Assembly: GCA_005880055.1 (NCBI GenBank)
Contig: VBJS01000004.1
Location: 1-40,437 of the forward strand
Length of the DNA stretch: 40,437 nucleotides
DNA from: Chloroflexota bacterium
Lineage (GTDB): Bacteria > Chloroflexota > Dehalococcoidia > SM23-28-2 > RBG-16-64-32
Direction: 5' to 3'
Positions within the stretch are counted from its first letter, which is position 1, and every line of letters begins with the position of its first letter. The notes under the pieces are model-generated. The model saw only the letters and a list, made by a program, of their open reading frames with translations, was not told the origin of the DNA and searched no databases. Below, piece after piece: positions 30,073-37,488 of the stretch. Made by a program: the position numbers and the translations under genes.

Positions 30073-30519
30073 TTAATGCCGCGCGGTGGGGGCGGTGTCC
30101 CGTGCGATGCCAAGTTGACGCGTGAACGTCAGCGCATCGTAATATGCCGTCTCCTGCTGGATGCGTCCTTCGTCGTCGAACTGGAAGTGCGCGATGACGC
30201 GCAGCTCCAGTTGCCGCCCGCTCGCGGGGACTCCCCGGTTCATACCCACGTGCTTGCCGGAGAGTGTTAACTCGATCACCACGGAATCATCCCCGAACGT
30301 CCAGCGGGTTATTTCTCGTTTCAACGCCGGGAAACCGTCCCAGAGGTGGCGGTAGTTGTTGACGATCTCGTCGCCCCCGGTATAGCGCGCGCCGCTCGGC
30401 ACGTCATCGAAGACGGGAGAATGGCGGCTGTAGGTGGCCAGGACGCGCTCACGCGCGTTGTCATTCTCCGCCTGGACGTGCTCCAGGATGACCCGGTGCA
30501 TGGCCTCTTTGCTGATCAT
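30073..30519 (-). CDS. NTF2/SnoaL-like polyketide-cyclase-fold protein
   Basis: A 148-residue cone-shaped alpha+beta protein of the SnoaL/ester cyclase type: N-terminal helices (to about 35), SPVFDDVPSGARYTGGDEIVNNYRHLWDGFP, then a beta sheet (EITRWTFGDDSVVIELTLSGKHVG, LELRVIAHFQFDDEGRIQQETAYYD). Ligand and reaction are unknown; the fold serves isomerases, hydrolases and binding proteins. Its ATG overlaps the purE stop (ATGA). Confidence 0.8.
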   Translation of the reverse strand: MISKEAMHRVILEHVQAENDNARERVLATYSRHSPVFDDVPSGARYTGGDEIVNNYRHLWDGFPALKREITRWTFGDDSVVIELTLSGKHVGMNRGVPASGRQLELRVIAHFQFDDEGRIQQETAYYDALTFTRQLGIARDTAPTARH

Positions 30520-30980
30520 ATTGCCGACTGTTCTGCCCGGAACCGCTCCAGCGCCTCTCGGACGTCATCGTATTTGAGGGCCAGGATAGCGGCCGCGTAA
30601 AGGGCCGCATTTCGGGAGCCGTTCAACGCCATGCAGGCGACGGGCACGCCGGGGGGCATCTGCGCAATCGAGAGCAACGAGTCGAGGCCTGATACCGCTG
30701 TTGTACCCGGCTGGGCGATCGGTACGCCGATGACGGGCAACCGCGTCCAGGCCGCGACGACGCCGGGCAAATGCGCCGCCATTCCTGCCGCTGCAATGAT
30801 TACTTCGTATCCCTGTTCAGCTGCCTGCGCGGCGAATTGCTGTACGCGCGCCGGCGAGCGGTGCGCGGACATCACCTGCAGGTCGTGTGCGATACCGAGC
30901 TGGTCCAGTGTCTGGGTGCAAGCCTCCAGGGACGGAACGTCGGACTTGGAGCCGGTCAGGACGGCAACGCGGGGCGGCAT
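30516..30980 (-). CDS. purE: N5-carboxyaminoimidazole ribonucleotide mutase PurE
   Basis: A 154-residue class I PurE that moves the carboxyl of N5-CAIR to give CAIR (step 6b). Motifs: VLTGSKSDVP (phosphate loop), SAHRSPARV (catalytic His), IIAAAGMAAHLPGVVAA and LDSLLSIAQMPPGVPVA. purK, its usual partner, is not nearby. A TTGACC-17-GACAAT promoter ends 6 nt before the ATG, so the mRNA probably begins at or beside the start codon. First gene of a four-gene unit. Confidence 0.96.
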   Translation of the reverse strand: MPPRVAVLTGSKSDVPSLEACTQTLDQLGIAHDLQVMSAHRSPARVQQFAAQAAEQGYEVIIAAAGMAAHLPGVVAAWTRLPVIGVPIAQPGTTAVSGLDSLLSIAQMPPGVPVACMALNGSRNAALYAAAILALKYDDVREALERFRAEQSAI

Positions 30981-30986
30981 GACGGC

Positions 30987-31015
30987 ATTGTCGCCAGCCG
31001 CCCCTCACGGGTCAA
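30987..31015 (-). promoter_or_regulatory. Promoter of purE (leaderless layout)
   Basis: On the minus strand: -35 TTGACC (31010-31015), 17-base spacer, -10 GACAAT (30987-30992). Six bases separate the -10 from the ATG at 30980, which would place transcription start at the start codon. Confidence 0.55.
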
Positions 31016-31023
31016 GCAGTCGC

Positions 31024-31056
31024 GGAACAGCCGCCCGTACATCGGGCGGCTGTTCC
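31024..31056. terminator. 14-bp perfect hairpin between purE and the PRC-barrel gene
   Basis: GGAACAGCCGCCCG (31024-31037) pairs with CGGGCGGCTGTTCC (31043-31056) around TACAT. It follows the minus-strand PRC-barrel gene by 23 bases and is the likely transcript end, although no long T run follows on either strand. Confidence 0.65.
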
Positions 31057-31079
31057 GGACGTCTTGTGGTCGGCTCGTA

Positions 31080-31709
31080 CTAACGGTCGGTCCGTCCGCG
31101 TTCGTCCATCGCCTCGCGGCTGCCTTCGTTGCCGTAGCCGCTGTCCGGCGGCGTCTGAAATCGGCTTTCGCCTCGGCCGCCTTCCCGCTCGTACCCGCGT
31201 TGGGAGGCGCTACCGTAGCGGCCTTCATCTTGCTCACCGCGCGATGAGTAACCGGCGGTCTCGGACCCGAAACGCTCTCGCTGGGCCGAGCTACCGGCGA
31301 ACGCGGGCTCTCGCATCCCGTCGCGCTCCGAGCGTCCGGGCGAACCGGCGCTGCTGCGCTCCCAGTAAGGCGTGCACTGGAAGAAGGCGTGGACGCTGGC
31401 GCCCCAGCGCTTGTCCGCCATGTTCGGCCAGTTGTTCTTGTCGAACGCCGAAGCGTTCTCGATCATGGATTTATTCGCGTCCAAGAGAAGAGTGCGGTCG
31501 TCCTTCGCGAGCTCAAGCGTCTGCCACGGCACCGCGAAGTACTTGTCGCCCTTCATGAAGCCTTTGTGGAAGCTGATCACTCCGTATGCCAACTGGCCGC
31601 GCTCGGCGTCGGCCACCACTTCTTCAAGCTTACCGAGATCCTCACCCGACGGGCTCTTGACCTCGCAGTTGAGGAACCGCCGTACGTAAATCACTCCATT
31701 GGTCTGCAT
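31080..31709 (-). CDS. PRC-barrel domain protein with a long disordered tail
   Basis: A 209-residue protein. Residues 5-80 form a PRC-barrel-like beta domain (YVRRFLNCEVKSPSGEDLGKLEEVV, GVISFHKGFMKGDKYFAVPW), a fold found in the photosynthetic reaction-centre H subunit, RimM and many bacterial stress proteins. Residues 110-209 are a low-complexity tail rich in Gly, Ser, Arg and Glu with repeated GYER/GYGNEG/GRGES-like units. GGAGGAGG precedes the ATG. It is divergent from the C2H2 zinc-finger gene 204 bases away. Function unknown; a regulatory or stress role is plausible. Confidence 0.8.
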   Translation of the reverse strand: MQTNGVIYVRRFLNCEVKSPSGEDLGKLEEVVADAERGQLAYGVISFHKGFMKGDKYFAVPWQTLELAKDDRTLLLDANKSMIENASAFDKNNWPNMADKRWGASVHAFFQCTPYWERSSAGSPGRSERDGMREPAFAGSSAQRERFGSETAGYSSRGEQDEGRYGSASQRGYEREGGRGESRFQTPPDSGYGNEGSREAMDERGRTDR

Positions 31710-31913
31710 ATCAACCTCCTCCGCAGCTCTTGCTGCGAACTCTACAAACCAAAGCTACGACCGCTACGCTTGCATAGGGATAAGGCCGCCCGGTATTCGC
31801 CTTGCATCGGCGTAACGTTGGTCGCAACTCAACTGCAAGCTGCAAGAGCACAGGTTTATGCGGGCGTCGCCCGCGGGCGTTGATACTGGCTGAGGCGAAG
31901 GAGGCGATAAACG
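31710..31913. other. Divergent intergenic region (PRC-barrel/C2H2 genes)
   Basis: This stretch holds the ribosome sites of both flanking genes and, presumably, their promoters. I cannot place convincing -10/-35 pairs. A small GC hairpin (GCGGG...CCCGC near 31860-31874) is present. No further gene is seen. Confidence 0.4.
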
Positions 31914-32111
31914 ATGCAGCAGACATTCCGCTGCCCCGCGTGCGGGGCGCAGTTCCCAACCCAACTGGCGCTAGAAGAGCATGTGAGCCGCGAACACCAG
32001 GGTACACAGCTCCCGCCCAGCCAGGCCAAGGACCCTGCTTCCAGCAGGGAGTTCCCCAGCGACGAGAGCATCGAAGAGAGCCGCGAGAGGGAGGGGCAGA
32101 AGGCCGGCTGA
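31914..32111 (+). CDS. Small C2H2-type zinc-finger protein
   Basis: A 65-residue protein with a single classical finger: C7-x2-C10-x12-H23-x4-H28 (FRCPACGAQFPTQLALEEHV then SREH), followed by a 35-residue acidic, Ser/Pro-rich disordered tail. The spacing matches eukaryotic-style C2H2 fingers (Ros/MucR-type bacterial fingers are longer). AAGGAGG precedes the ATG by about 9 nt. One finger alone rarely gives sequence-specific binding, so partner or oligomer contacts are likely. It ends 6 nt from the convergent purD stop. Confidence 0.8.
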   Translation: MQQTFRCPACGAQFPTQLALEEHVSREHQGTQLPPSQAKDPASSREFPSDESIEESREREGQKAG

Positions 32112-32117
32112 ACTGCT

Positions 32118-33395
32118 TCAGTCGGTGCGGGCGTTTTCTGAGGGCGCGGCGATATCCCTGCGATAGAACGCCCGCGTGAAATGCAACCGCTGGACGTTTC
32201 GATAGACGGCGGCGCGCGCCTCGCTCAGCGAGGGCGCTTTCGCGACGACAGTCAGAACACGCCCTCCGGCGGTCAGCACCTCACCGTCTTGCCGAGTAGT
32301 GCCGGCGTGGAAGACCAGCACGTCCGGGTCAACCGACTTCAATCCTGCAATGGCGTATCCCGTCTCGTATTCCTCGGGGTAGCCTCCGGACGCCAGGACG
32401 ACGGCGACGCAGGCGTCCGTGGACCAGCTGATCTCGGCCTCCGCGAGCCGATCGTTCGCGGTCGCCCAGCAAATCTCAAGCAGGTCGGAGTTAAGGCGCG
32501 GCAATAGTACTTGGGCCTCCGGGTCTCCAAAGCGGCAGTTGAACTCCAGTACTTTTGGCCCTTCGGCGGTGATCATCAGGCCGGGATAGAGAACTCCCTT
32601 GTACGGCGCCCCCCCTGCCACCAGGGCGCTGATGGCGGCCTCGGTGATATTCTGATGGATGCTACCCTCCATCGCCTCGTCCAGCCATAGAGCCGGGCTG
32701 TAGGCGCCCATGCCGCCTGTGTTCGGCCCTTCATCCCCGTCCCGAGCGCGTTTGTAGTCGCACGCGAACGGCATCGGGCTCACTCTCCGGCCGTCCGTGA
32801 AGGCATGCGCGGAGACCTCGCGGCCGGAGAGTCGCTCCTCGATGAGGATCGTCCCGCCGGCCTTCCCCAGCGGTGAATCGGAAGCCGTCAGTATATCGAC
32901 CGCCTCCATCGCCTCTCCCCTGGAACCGCAGACGAAGACGCCTTTTCCCACGGCCAGGCCGTCGGCCTTCACGACGAGCCTCTCGCCGGAGGTTTCGATG
33001 AAGTCCCTCGCCTCCTGGCGGCTGGTCAATACATGTGCGGTGGCCGTGGGAATGCCGCGTTCCGCCATTATCTGCTTGGCAAAGGCCTTAGAGTATTCAA
33101 TACGCGCAGCCGCCCGGCTGGGTCCGAACGCTGCGATGCCGTTCGTGGCCAGCCGGTCCGCCAGCCCGAGCGCGAGGGGCGCTTCTGGCCCAATGATCAC
33201 CAGGTCTGCCTTGTGATCAGAAGCAGCGCGGCAAATGCTATCCAGGTCCGAAGAAGCGATTGGGAGATTGCGGGCCAGGGCTTGTGTCCCGCCGTTGCCA
33301 GGGCAGACGAAAAGGTCGGTCAGCCGGGGCGATTGGCGCAGCTTCCAGACCATCGCGTGTTCTCGCGCGCCGGAGCCGACCAGCACGACATTCAT
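32118..33395 (-). CDS. purD: Phosphoribosylamine-glycine ligase PurD
   Basis: A 425-residue ATP-grasp ligase for step 2 of purine synthesis. Motifs: VLVGSGAREHA at the start, IGPEAPLALGLADRL, VVKADGLAVGKGVFVC (ATP), GPNTGGMGAYSPA, and LEFNCRFGDPEAQVLL with the metal acids. The ATG at 33395 fits the family start; the frame continues 58 codons upstream without homology. It is expressed alone, and its upstream region carries features on the opposite strand. Confidence 0.96.
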   Translation of the reverse strand: MNVVLVGSGAREHAMVWKLRQSPRLTDLFVCPGNGGTQALARNLPIASSDLDSICRAASDHKADLVIIGPEAPLALGLADRLATNGIAAFGPSRAAARIEYSKAFAKQIMAERGIPTATAHVLTSRQEARDFIETSGERLVVKADGLAVGKGVFVCGSRGEAMEAVDILTASDSPLGKAGGTILIEERLSGREVSAHAFTDGRRVSPMPFACDYKRARDGDEGPNTGGMGAYSPALWLDEAMEGSIHQNITEAAISALVAGGAPYKGVLYPGLMITAEGPKVLEFNCRFGDPEAQVLLPRLNSDLLEICWATANDRLAEAEISWSTDACVAVVLASGGYPEEYETGYAIAGLKSVDPDVLVFHAGTTRQDGEVLTAGGRVLTVVAKAPSLSEARAAVYRNVQRLHFTRAFYRRDIAAPSENARTD

Positions 33396-33445
33396 GTATC
33401 GGAGAACGCCATCGGCGAAGAGATCAACCGCATCCAAGACGAGCA

Positions 33446-33451
33446 TATAAC
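33446..33451 (+). promoter_or_regulatory. Possible -10 (TATAAC) of a short plus-strand transcript
   Basis: TATAAC at 33446-33451 has no good -35 at 17 bases. It would start RNA near 33458, before a 19-codon ORF and a strong terminator at 33632-33668. The same bases read GTTATA on the other strand, where a TATATG may serve purD. Confidence 0.3.
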
Positions 33452-33469
33452 GCGGGTGAGGCAACCGCC

Positions 33470-33529
33470 ATGCCGCGACCTCCGAACCCGATCTCGCCGG
33501 TTTACTACCCAGGTAAACCTGGCGTATAG
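33470..33529 (+). CDS. Possible 19-residue proline-rich peptide
   Basis: ATG at 33470 to TAG at 33527-33529 gives MPRPPNPISPVYYPGKPGV. The ribosome site is weak (GTGAGG, 9 nt upstream). A hairpin (GGTTTAC with GTAAACC, about 33500-33518) lies inside it. Support comes only from its position in a short region that ends in an orphan plus-strand terminator; it may not be translated. Confidence 0.25.
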   Translation: MPRPPNPISPVYYPGKPGV

Positions 33530-33631
33530 GCCGAACCGTCATGTAATTGCAACGTTTGGCGGATTGCAATGTGGAAAGCGACTTGGTTACATAAACAGTA
33601 GAGCCGCACCCCCCTCTCAGCGGTCTCGCTT

Positions 33632-33668
33632 AGTTCGGCGGACGTGCCCCCGTCCGCCGAACTTTTTT
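33632..33668 (+). terminator. Strong intrinsic terminator on the plus strand, no known gene attached
   Basis: AGTTCGGCGGACG (33632-33644) pairs perfectly over 13 bp with 33651-33663, loop TGCCCC, followed by TTTTTT (33663-33668). On the minus strand the U tract is absent (an A run precedes the hairpin), so it is oriented for plus-strand transcription, yet both neighbouring genes are on the minus strand. Confidence 0.85.
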
Positions 33669-33686
33669 GTCGTCCAGCCCCCGCCC

Positions 33687-34682
33687 TCAAATCAACCGCT
33701 GCAGCCTGTCATTTGCGGTGATCCCCGGTATCCTGCCTCGCTTCGCCACGGGCCGCCCCTCGATCTCCTTGATGTCCGCCGTGAAGTCGTTCGGCGCGGC
33801 CGAGCTGATGTAACTGCCTACGCCGAATCCCGCGACCGGCGCACCGCTTTCGATGAACCGCCGGATGCGTTCCGGCGTAACGCCTCCGCTGACGAAGATG
33901 CCGACCCACGCGAAACCCGCCTGATCCAGACGAGCCCGTGTCTCCCTTACGAGCTCGGGTGTCACTCCGCCGCGCTCCGACGGTGTATCGAGCCGCACGG
34001 CGTTCAGGCGCTCGCCGAGTTCGGCGGCCACGCGCAGGGACTCCTGCGCCTCGTCGCCGAACGTGTCGACGAGCACCACCCTCGCCACTTCGGGCGGCAT
34101 ATGCCGGTCAAAGGCGGCGGCCGCACGCACAGTATCGCCGAAACAGAGGACCATGGCGTGCGGCATGGTGCCCGATGGTTCCTTTCCCGCCATCAAAGAT
34201 CCCATGCTGGTGGATCCCGACTGGCAACCACCCACGATAGCTGCGTAGTCCATGTAGGGAGCGGCCAGCGGATGGACGTGCCGCGCACCAAAGCTGGCGA
34301 CTGGGATACCGCCCGCCGCCTCTACACATTCGGCGGCTGCTGTCGCCCAGGCGGTCTCGCTGGCGAGGATACCGAGGATCGCGGTCTCGTATATCCCGTA
34401 GCACAGGTAGGGCGCCGTAAGCCGCAGCACGACCTCGCGCGCGGCCATCGTGGCTCCTTCCGTCAGCGCCCAGACCTCTGCGTCGTCGGCCAGGACAGCG
34501 CGCAGCAACGCCTCTACTTCTCGCATGCCGCATAGAAGGCCGGCGCGAGAGGAGAAGAACTCCATCGTCGCCCGAGGGTTGAGGCCCTCGCGCTCCATGA
34601 TCTCCCGCGTGCGGAGGAAGTAAACGTCGGAAGTCTCGCCGGAGAGGATTTGGTCGGCCGGCTGGAAGAGCTCCTCGCTCAA
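33687..34682 (-). CDS. pncB: Nicotinate phosphoribosyltransferase
   Basis: A 331-residue enzyme that makes nicotinate mononucleotide from nicotinate and PRPP in NAD salvage. Signatures are GLNPRATMEFFSSR, GGCQSGSTSMGSLMAGK, the catalytic-His segment EPSGTMPHAMVLCFGD, VVLVDTFGDE, and the phosphate loop VSGGVTPERI...FGVGSYIS. It is shorter than the 400-residue norm, resembling the compact class. The start is TTG at 34682, 6 nt after the nicotinamidase gene. Confidence 0.92.
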   Translation of the reverse strand: MSEELFQPADQILSGETSDVYFLRTREIMEREGLNPRATMEFFSSRAGLLCGMREVEALLRAVLADDAEVWALTEGATMAAREVVLRLTAPYLCYGIYETAILGILASETAWATAAAECVEAAGGIPVASFGARHVHPLAAPYMDYAAIVGGCQSGSTSMGSLMAGKEPSGTMPHAMVLCFGDTVRAAAAFDRHMPPEVARVVLVDTFGDEAQESLRVAAELGERLNAVRLDTPSERGGVTPELVRETRARLDQAGFAWVGIFVSGGVTPERIRRFIESGAPVAGFGVGSYISSAAPNDFTADIKEIEGRPVAKRGRIPGITANDRLQRLI

Positions 34683-34688
34683 GGCGAC

Positions 34689-35219
34689 CTATAGAGGCAA
34701 GCTGCTGGTGATGCGAACGCCAAGCACGGCCTGCATCTGCTTCAGGGCGAATTCGTGCGCTTCCGGGTCGAACGTGGCCACGCAGTCGGCCGGCACTTCA
34801 ACGGTGTAGTCGTGGTAACGTGCGTCGGCGGCGGTGTAGAGCACGCAGATGTTGGTGCAATTTCCCACGATGGTGATCTTGTCTGGCTGCGCCTCCGTCA
34901 GCCGCTGCGCCAGGTCCGTCTCGAAGAAGGCGCTATAACGCCGCTTGGGGATCACTTCGCGGGCGAAACCCCTCAGCTCTGGAATCACTTCCGGCTCCTC
35001 GGTGCCCCGAATGCAGTGCGGCGGAAACATCTCGAACTCTTTGTCGTCCGGATCATGCGTGTCGCAGATGAAAATGATCCTGGAGCCCGCCTGATTCTCT
35101 TTCCAGAGAAGATCCCTGATCCGGGGAATGACCTCGCGTATCGAGGGGCCGATGTAGAGGTTATGTCCTTCCTCGCAGAACCCCCGGACCATGTCCGCGA
35201 CCAGCACGACGTTCGGCAT
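34689..35219 (-). CDS. pncA: Nicotinamidase/isochorismatase-family cysteine hydrolase
   Basis: A 176-residue hydrolase that converts nicotinamide to nicotinate. The catalytic triad is visible: Asp9 (VADMVRGFC), Lys in VIPKRRYSAFFETDL, and Cys in VGNCTNICVLYTA. DTHDPDDKEFEMFPPHC carries the metal ligands (Asp, His) and the typical substrate pocket. Pairing with pncB immediately downstream supports the nicotinamidase assignment over isochorismatase. Confidence 0.92.
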   Translation of the reverse strand: MPNVVLVADMVRGFCEEGHNLYIGPSIREVIPRIRDLLWKENQAGSRIIFICDTHDPDDKEFEMFPPHCIRGTEEPEVIPELRGFAREVIPKRRYSAFFETDLAQRLTEAQPDKITIVGNCTNICVLYTAADARYHDYTVEVPADCVATFDPEAHEFALKQMQAVLGVRITSSLPL

Positions 35220-35230
35220 GCGCCCGGTCT

Positions 35231-35605
35231 CTAGCGGCGAAAGATCATCCGCCTGGTGATAATAGTTTCGCTGAAGGCCAAGACCTCGCTTTCGGGCGCC
35301 CCATTCCTGCGTGCCAGGGCGCGCTCCTTCGGAGACTGCTTCCTGGGCCGCGTCTCATGGCCTCTGGACCGCATCGGCGCGCTCACGGCCCTCTTTGTAA
35401 CCGTGCGCATCAGCCACTCGGCGGCGATTCCTGCAATGACAAGCGCCGCGCCGCGAGCGACAACCGGCGCCGCGCTTCGCCAGAGGGCAGGCACAGGTGC
35501 CGGCTCGCGGTGTACCGGGAGCCGCGAGCCGGGCCGCTCGATCCCGCAGACTCGGCAGAAGCCGTCTTCAAACGAAGCGTAAGAGCCACAAGACGGGCAA
35601 TTCAT
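35231..35605 (-). CDS. Zinc-ribbon protein with one membrane segment
   Basis: A 124-residue protein of unknown function. The N-terminus is a zinc ribbon (CPSC and CRVC), then Pro/Arg-rich sequence, a hydrophobic Ala-rich helix (about 45-65: APVVARGAALVIAGIAAEWL), and a basic tail (KQSPKERALARRNG). GGAGGAGAAGG precedes the ATG, and TATAAT lies 33 bases upstream. It is the first gene of the nicotinamide salvage unit, 11 nt before pncA, but has no recognisable link to NAD. Confidence 0.75.
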   Translation of the reverse strand: MNCPSCGSYASFEDGFCRVCGIERPGSRLPVHREPAPVPALWRSAAPVVARGAALVIAGIAAEWLMRTVTKRAVSAPMRSRGHETRPRKQSPKERALARRNGAPESEVLAFSETIITRRMIFRR

Positions 35606-35637
35606 CCTTCTCCTCCAGTTAGGGCGACGACAGATGC

Positions 35638-35643
35638 ATTATA
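35638..35643 (-). promoter_or_regulatory. -10 element TATAAT of the zinc-ribbon-pncA-pncB operon
   Basis: A minus-strand perfect TATAAT; no clear -35. Start near 35631, leader about 26 nt with a good ribosome site. Confidence 0.5.
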
Positions 35644-35705
35644 GCGCCGTCCGCTTGAGCCGCCGCGCCGAGTGGGCGCGCCGGTCGGCACTCCAGCGGC
35701 GGCTG

Positions 35706-36527
35706 TCATGCCAAAGAGGCGGCCACGGAGCGCCGTATCTCCTGTGTCAGGTCTTGCGGTCCAACGGGCCGGCCGTCGGCATCGAATACCGCCTTATCGC
35801 GTATCGCAATCCGCTCCGTCGCGAACGCGCGCAGGGTTTCGATAACAAGGGGCACTTCGTGGGCGAGCCCGTGACGCCGGATCTCGGCGAACAGCGGGTT
35901 GGCTTCCCCTTCACGCTCATTCACTTCTGTGACGTCGCGGTCGGCGATGGTTTCCCAGAGTTCGTCGAATGCCGGGCCGCGAATAGAGTAGGTGCCATAG
36001 GTCACCGGTGGCCCTTCATCGAGATCCGGCGTCGCCAGATGCATCATCACGCCGGCTTGCTCCGCGCCCGATTCGATCAGATGCCAGATGACGTCCTGCC
36101 ACACGCCTTTGGGGCCGCCCGGCGGCGCCGGGTGCAGGTTGAGCAGGTCCCAGCGCCTTGCCGCCTCCTGGCAGAAGATCAGCATGTAACCGGCAAGAAC
36201 GCCCAGCTCAAACCGGTAGGGCTCCAGCAGTCGCATCGCTTCGCGGTCGTATTCTCGCCGCCATTCCGGCAAAGGGGCGCCCTTCTTTGCCGGTTTCCCG
36301 CCCCGGCGCCGCCTGAACTCGCGGGAGGAAAGGCAGACCAGTGGGAGCTCGCAGCCCCTTACCAGATCGAGGAACTCGTCCGTGTTAGGGTCTTCGCCGC
36401 GCTCGCGATTGCAGAACACGACTGCGATCTCGACCGACAGGCGTCCGGAAGCGATCTCCTCTTGTACGGCGGCCAATAATCGGCGAGAGCCCGGCCCCCT
36501 CCCGGTTGAGAACCAACCAATCTTCAT
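35706..36527 (-). CDS. PurN-like formyltransferase family protein
   Basis: A 273-residue formyltransferase. The catalytic set of GAR transformylase is present: Asn and His in NLHPAPPGGPKG, and Asp in PDLDEGPPV. It is about 70 residues longer than E. coli PurN, with an insert SREFRRRRGGKPAKKGAPLPE and an extended C-terminus. The likely role is formylation of glycinamide ribonucleotide (step 3 of purine synthesis), which fits the other purine genes here, but another amine substrate is possible. The ATG overlaps the PHP gene stop (ATGA). Confidence 0.8.
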   Translation of the reverse strand: MKIGWFSTGRGPGSRRLLAAVQEEIASGRLSVEIAVVFCNRERGEDPNTDEFLDLVRGCELPLVCLSSREFRRRRGGKPAKKGAPLPEWRREYDREAMRLLEPYRFELGVLAGYMLIFCQEAARRWDLLNLHPAPPGGPKGVWQDVIWHLIESGAEQAGVMMHLATPDLDEGPPVTYGTYSIRGPAFDELWETIADRDVTEVNEREGEANPLFAEIRRHGLAHEVPLVIETLRAFATERIAIRDKAVFDADGRPVGPQDLTQEIRRSVAASLA

Positions 36528-37201
36528 GCTGTATCCGGCCTCCACCCCAGCCACCGCCTGAGCACCGCGTAGCGGCTGATCAGGTGCACGAGCGGGCTGG
36601 ACAGCCGGCCGCGCGGCGTGCCCTTCCGCAAGGACTCCAGGAAGTCCTTCGGACCTTCAAACGCCGGCATCTCGACATAAGCACGCCCCACTTCACGCCT
36701 GGAGTGGGCATCACTTCCGGCAGACGCGGGCTTGTTGTTTTGCTGCGCGAAGCGAAGTGCCTGTTCGTTATGGCCCGCCACAACGATCCGTGCGTTGAGG
36801 CACTCGATAAAGTCTATCTGGTCGATCAGCGCCGTCATCTTCCTCGTGTCCAATGCCGATCGCAGGCTATCGAACGGATGCGGGACTCCGATCAGGCCGC
36901 CCTGCTCCTTGATTCGCGCTATTGTCTCGGCGCCGGGCAGACCCCGCGGCACATCCTTTGTGAGGAAGAGCCCGAGGAGCTCGCCGTCTGATGTCAGCAC
37001 CTCTGCGCCGACGATTACCCGGCAGTCTGCGATCTCTCGCACGGCCAGCCCGCCGCGAATAGTATTGTGATCCGTCACGGCAATGCAGTCGAGGCCACGC
37101 TCGTGGGCCCGCCGGGCGAAGTCCTTCGGACTAAGAATGCTGTCCGGAGAATAGTGGGTGTGGTTGTGAAGGTCTGCTCTGATCAGCCTGCTGCCGCTCA
37201 T
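36524..37201 (-). CDS. PHP-domain phosphoesterase
   Basis: A 225-residue metal-dependent hydrolase with the four PHP motifs: DLHNHTHYSPDS (I), VTDHN (II), GVPHPFD (III) and SAGSDAH (IV), all metal-binding His/Asp intact. Small PHP proteins include histidinol phosphatases and 3',5'-nucleotidases/oligoribonucleases, so the substrate is open; a nucleotide function would suit its place between xseB and the formyltransferase. Both ends overlap neighbours by 4 nt. Confidence 0.88.
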   Translation of the reverse strand: MSGSRLIRADLHNHTHYSPDSILSPKDFARRAHERGLDCIAVTDHNTIRGGLAVREIADCRVIVGAEVLTSDGELLGLFLTKDVPRGLPGAETIARIKEQGGLIGVPHPFDSLRSALDTRKMTALIDQIDFIECLNARIVVAGHNEQALRFAQQNNKPASAGSDAHSRREVGRAYVEMPAFEGPKDFLESLRKGTPRGRLSSPLVHLISRYAVLRRWLGWRPDTA

Positions 37202-37488
37202 TCCAGCGGGAGTTCGTCCTGGGCGACGGCCGGCTCGTACTCCGGCTCGTACGTCTCCGTCTCCTCGCCCACGGCCGTTAACCCTTCGGAGAACGATTCC
37301 TGCAGGCGGGTGATGCGCATTTCGGCCTGCTGCAAGATCTCCTGGCAGCGCTTGGCCAGCTTCATCCCTTCCTCGTACAGCGCCAGCGACTCCTCAAGCG
37401 TGAGGTCGCCCTGTTCGAGGCGGGCCACGGTCTCTTCCAGCCGCTGGTAAAGCGCCTCGAACCCCGGTTCGTCCTTCTTAGAAGCCAT
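37198..37488 (-). CDS. xseB: Exodeoxyribonuclease VII small subunit
   Basis: A 96-residue helical subunit that binds XseA to form Exo VII, which degrades single-stranded DNA. Signature FEALYQRLEETVARLEQGDLTLEESLALYEEGMKL. The tail beyond residue 65 is acidic. It overlaps xseA by 11 nt and the PHP gene by 4. Confidence 0.95.
   Translation of the reverse strand: MASKKDEPGFEALYQRLEETVARLEQGDLTLEESLALYEEGMKLAKRCQEILQQAEMRITRLQESFSEGLTAVGEETETYEPEYEPAVAQDELPLE

Noticed and set aside
25370..33395. Purine riboswitch control of the purine operons
   Set aside because: No purine-aptamer consensus or terminator/antiterminator pair was seen before purB, purE or purD.
33033..34535. 500-codon open frame on the plus strand
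   Set aside because: It is antisense to purD and pncB, has no ribosome site or domain, and its composition is the usual GC-rich shadow of real genes.
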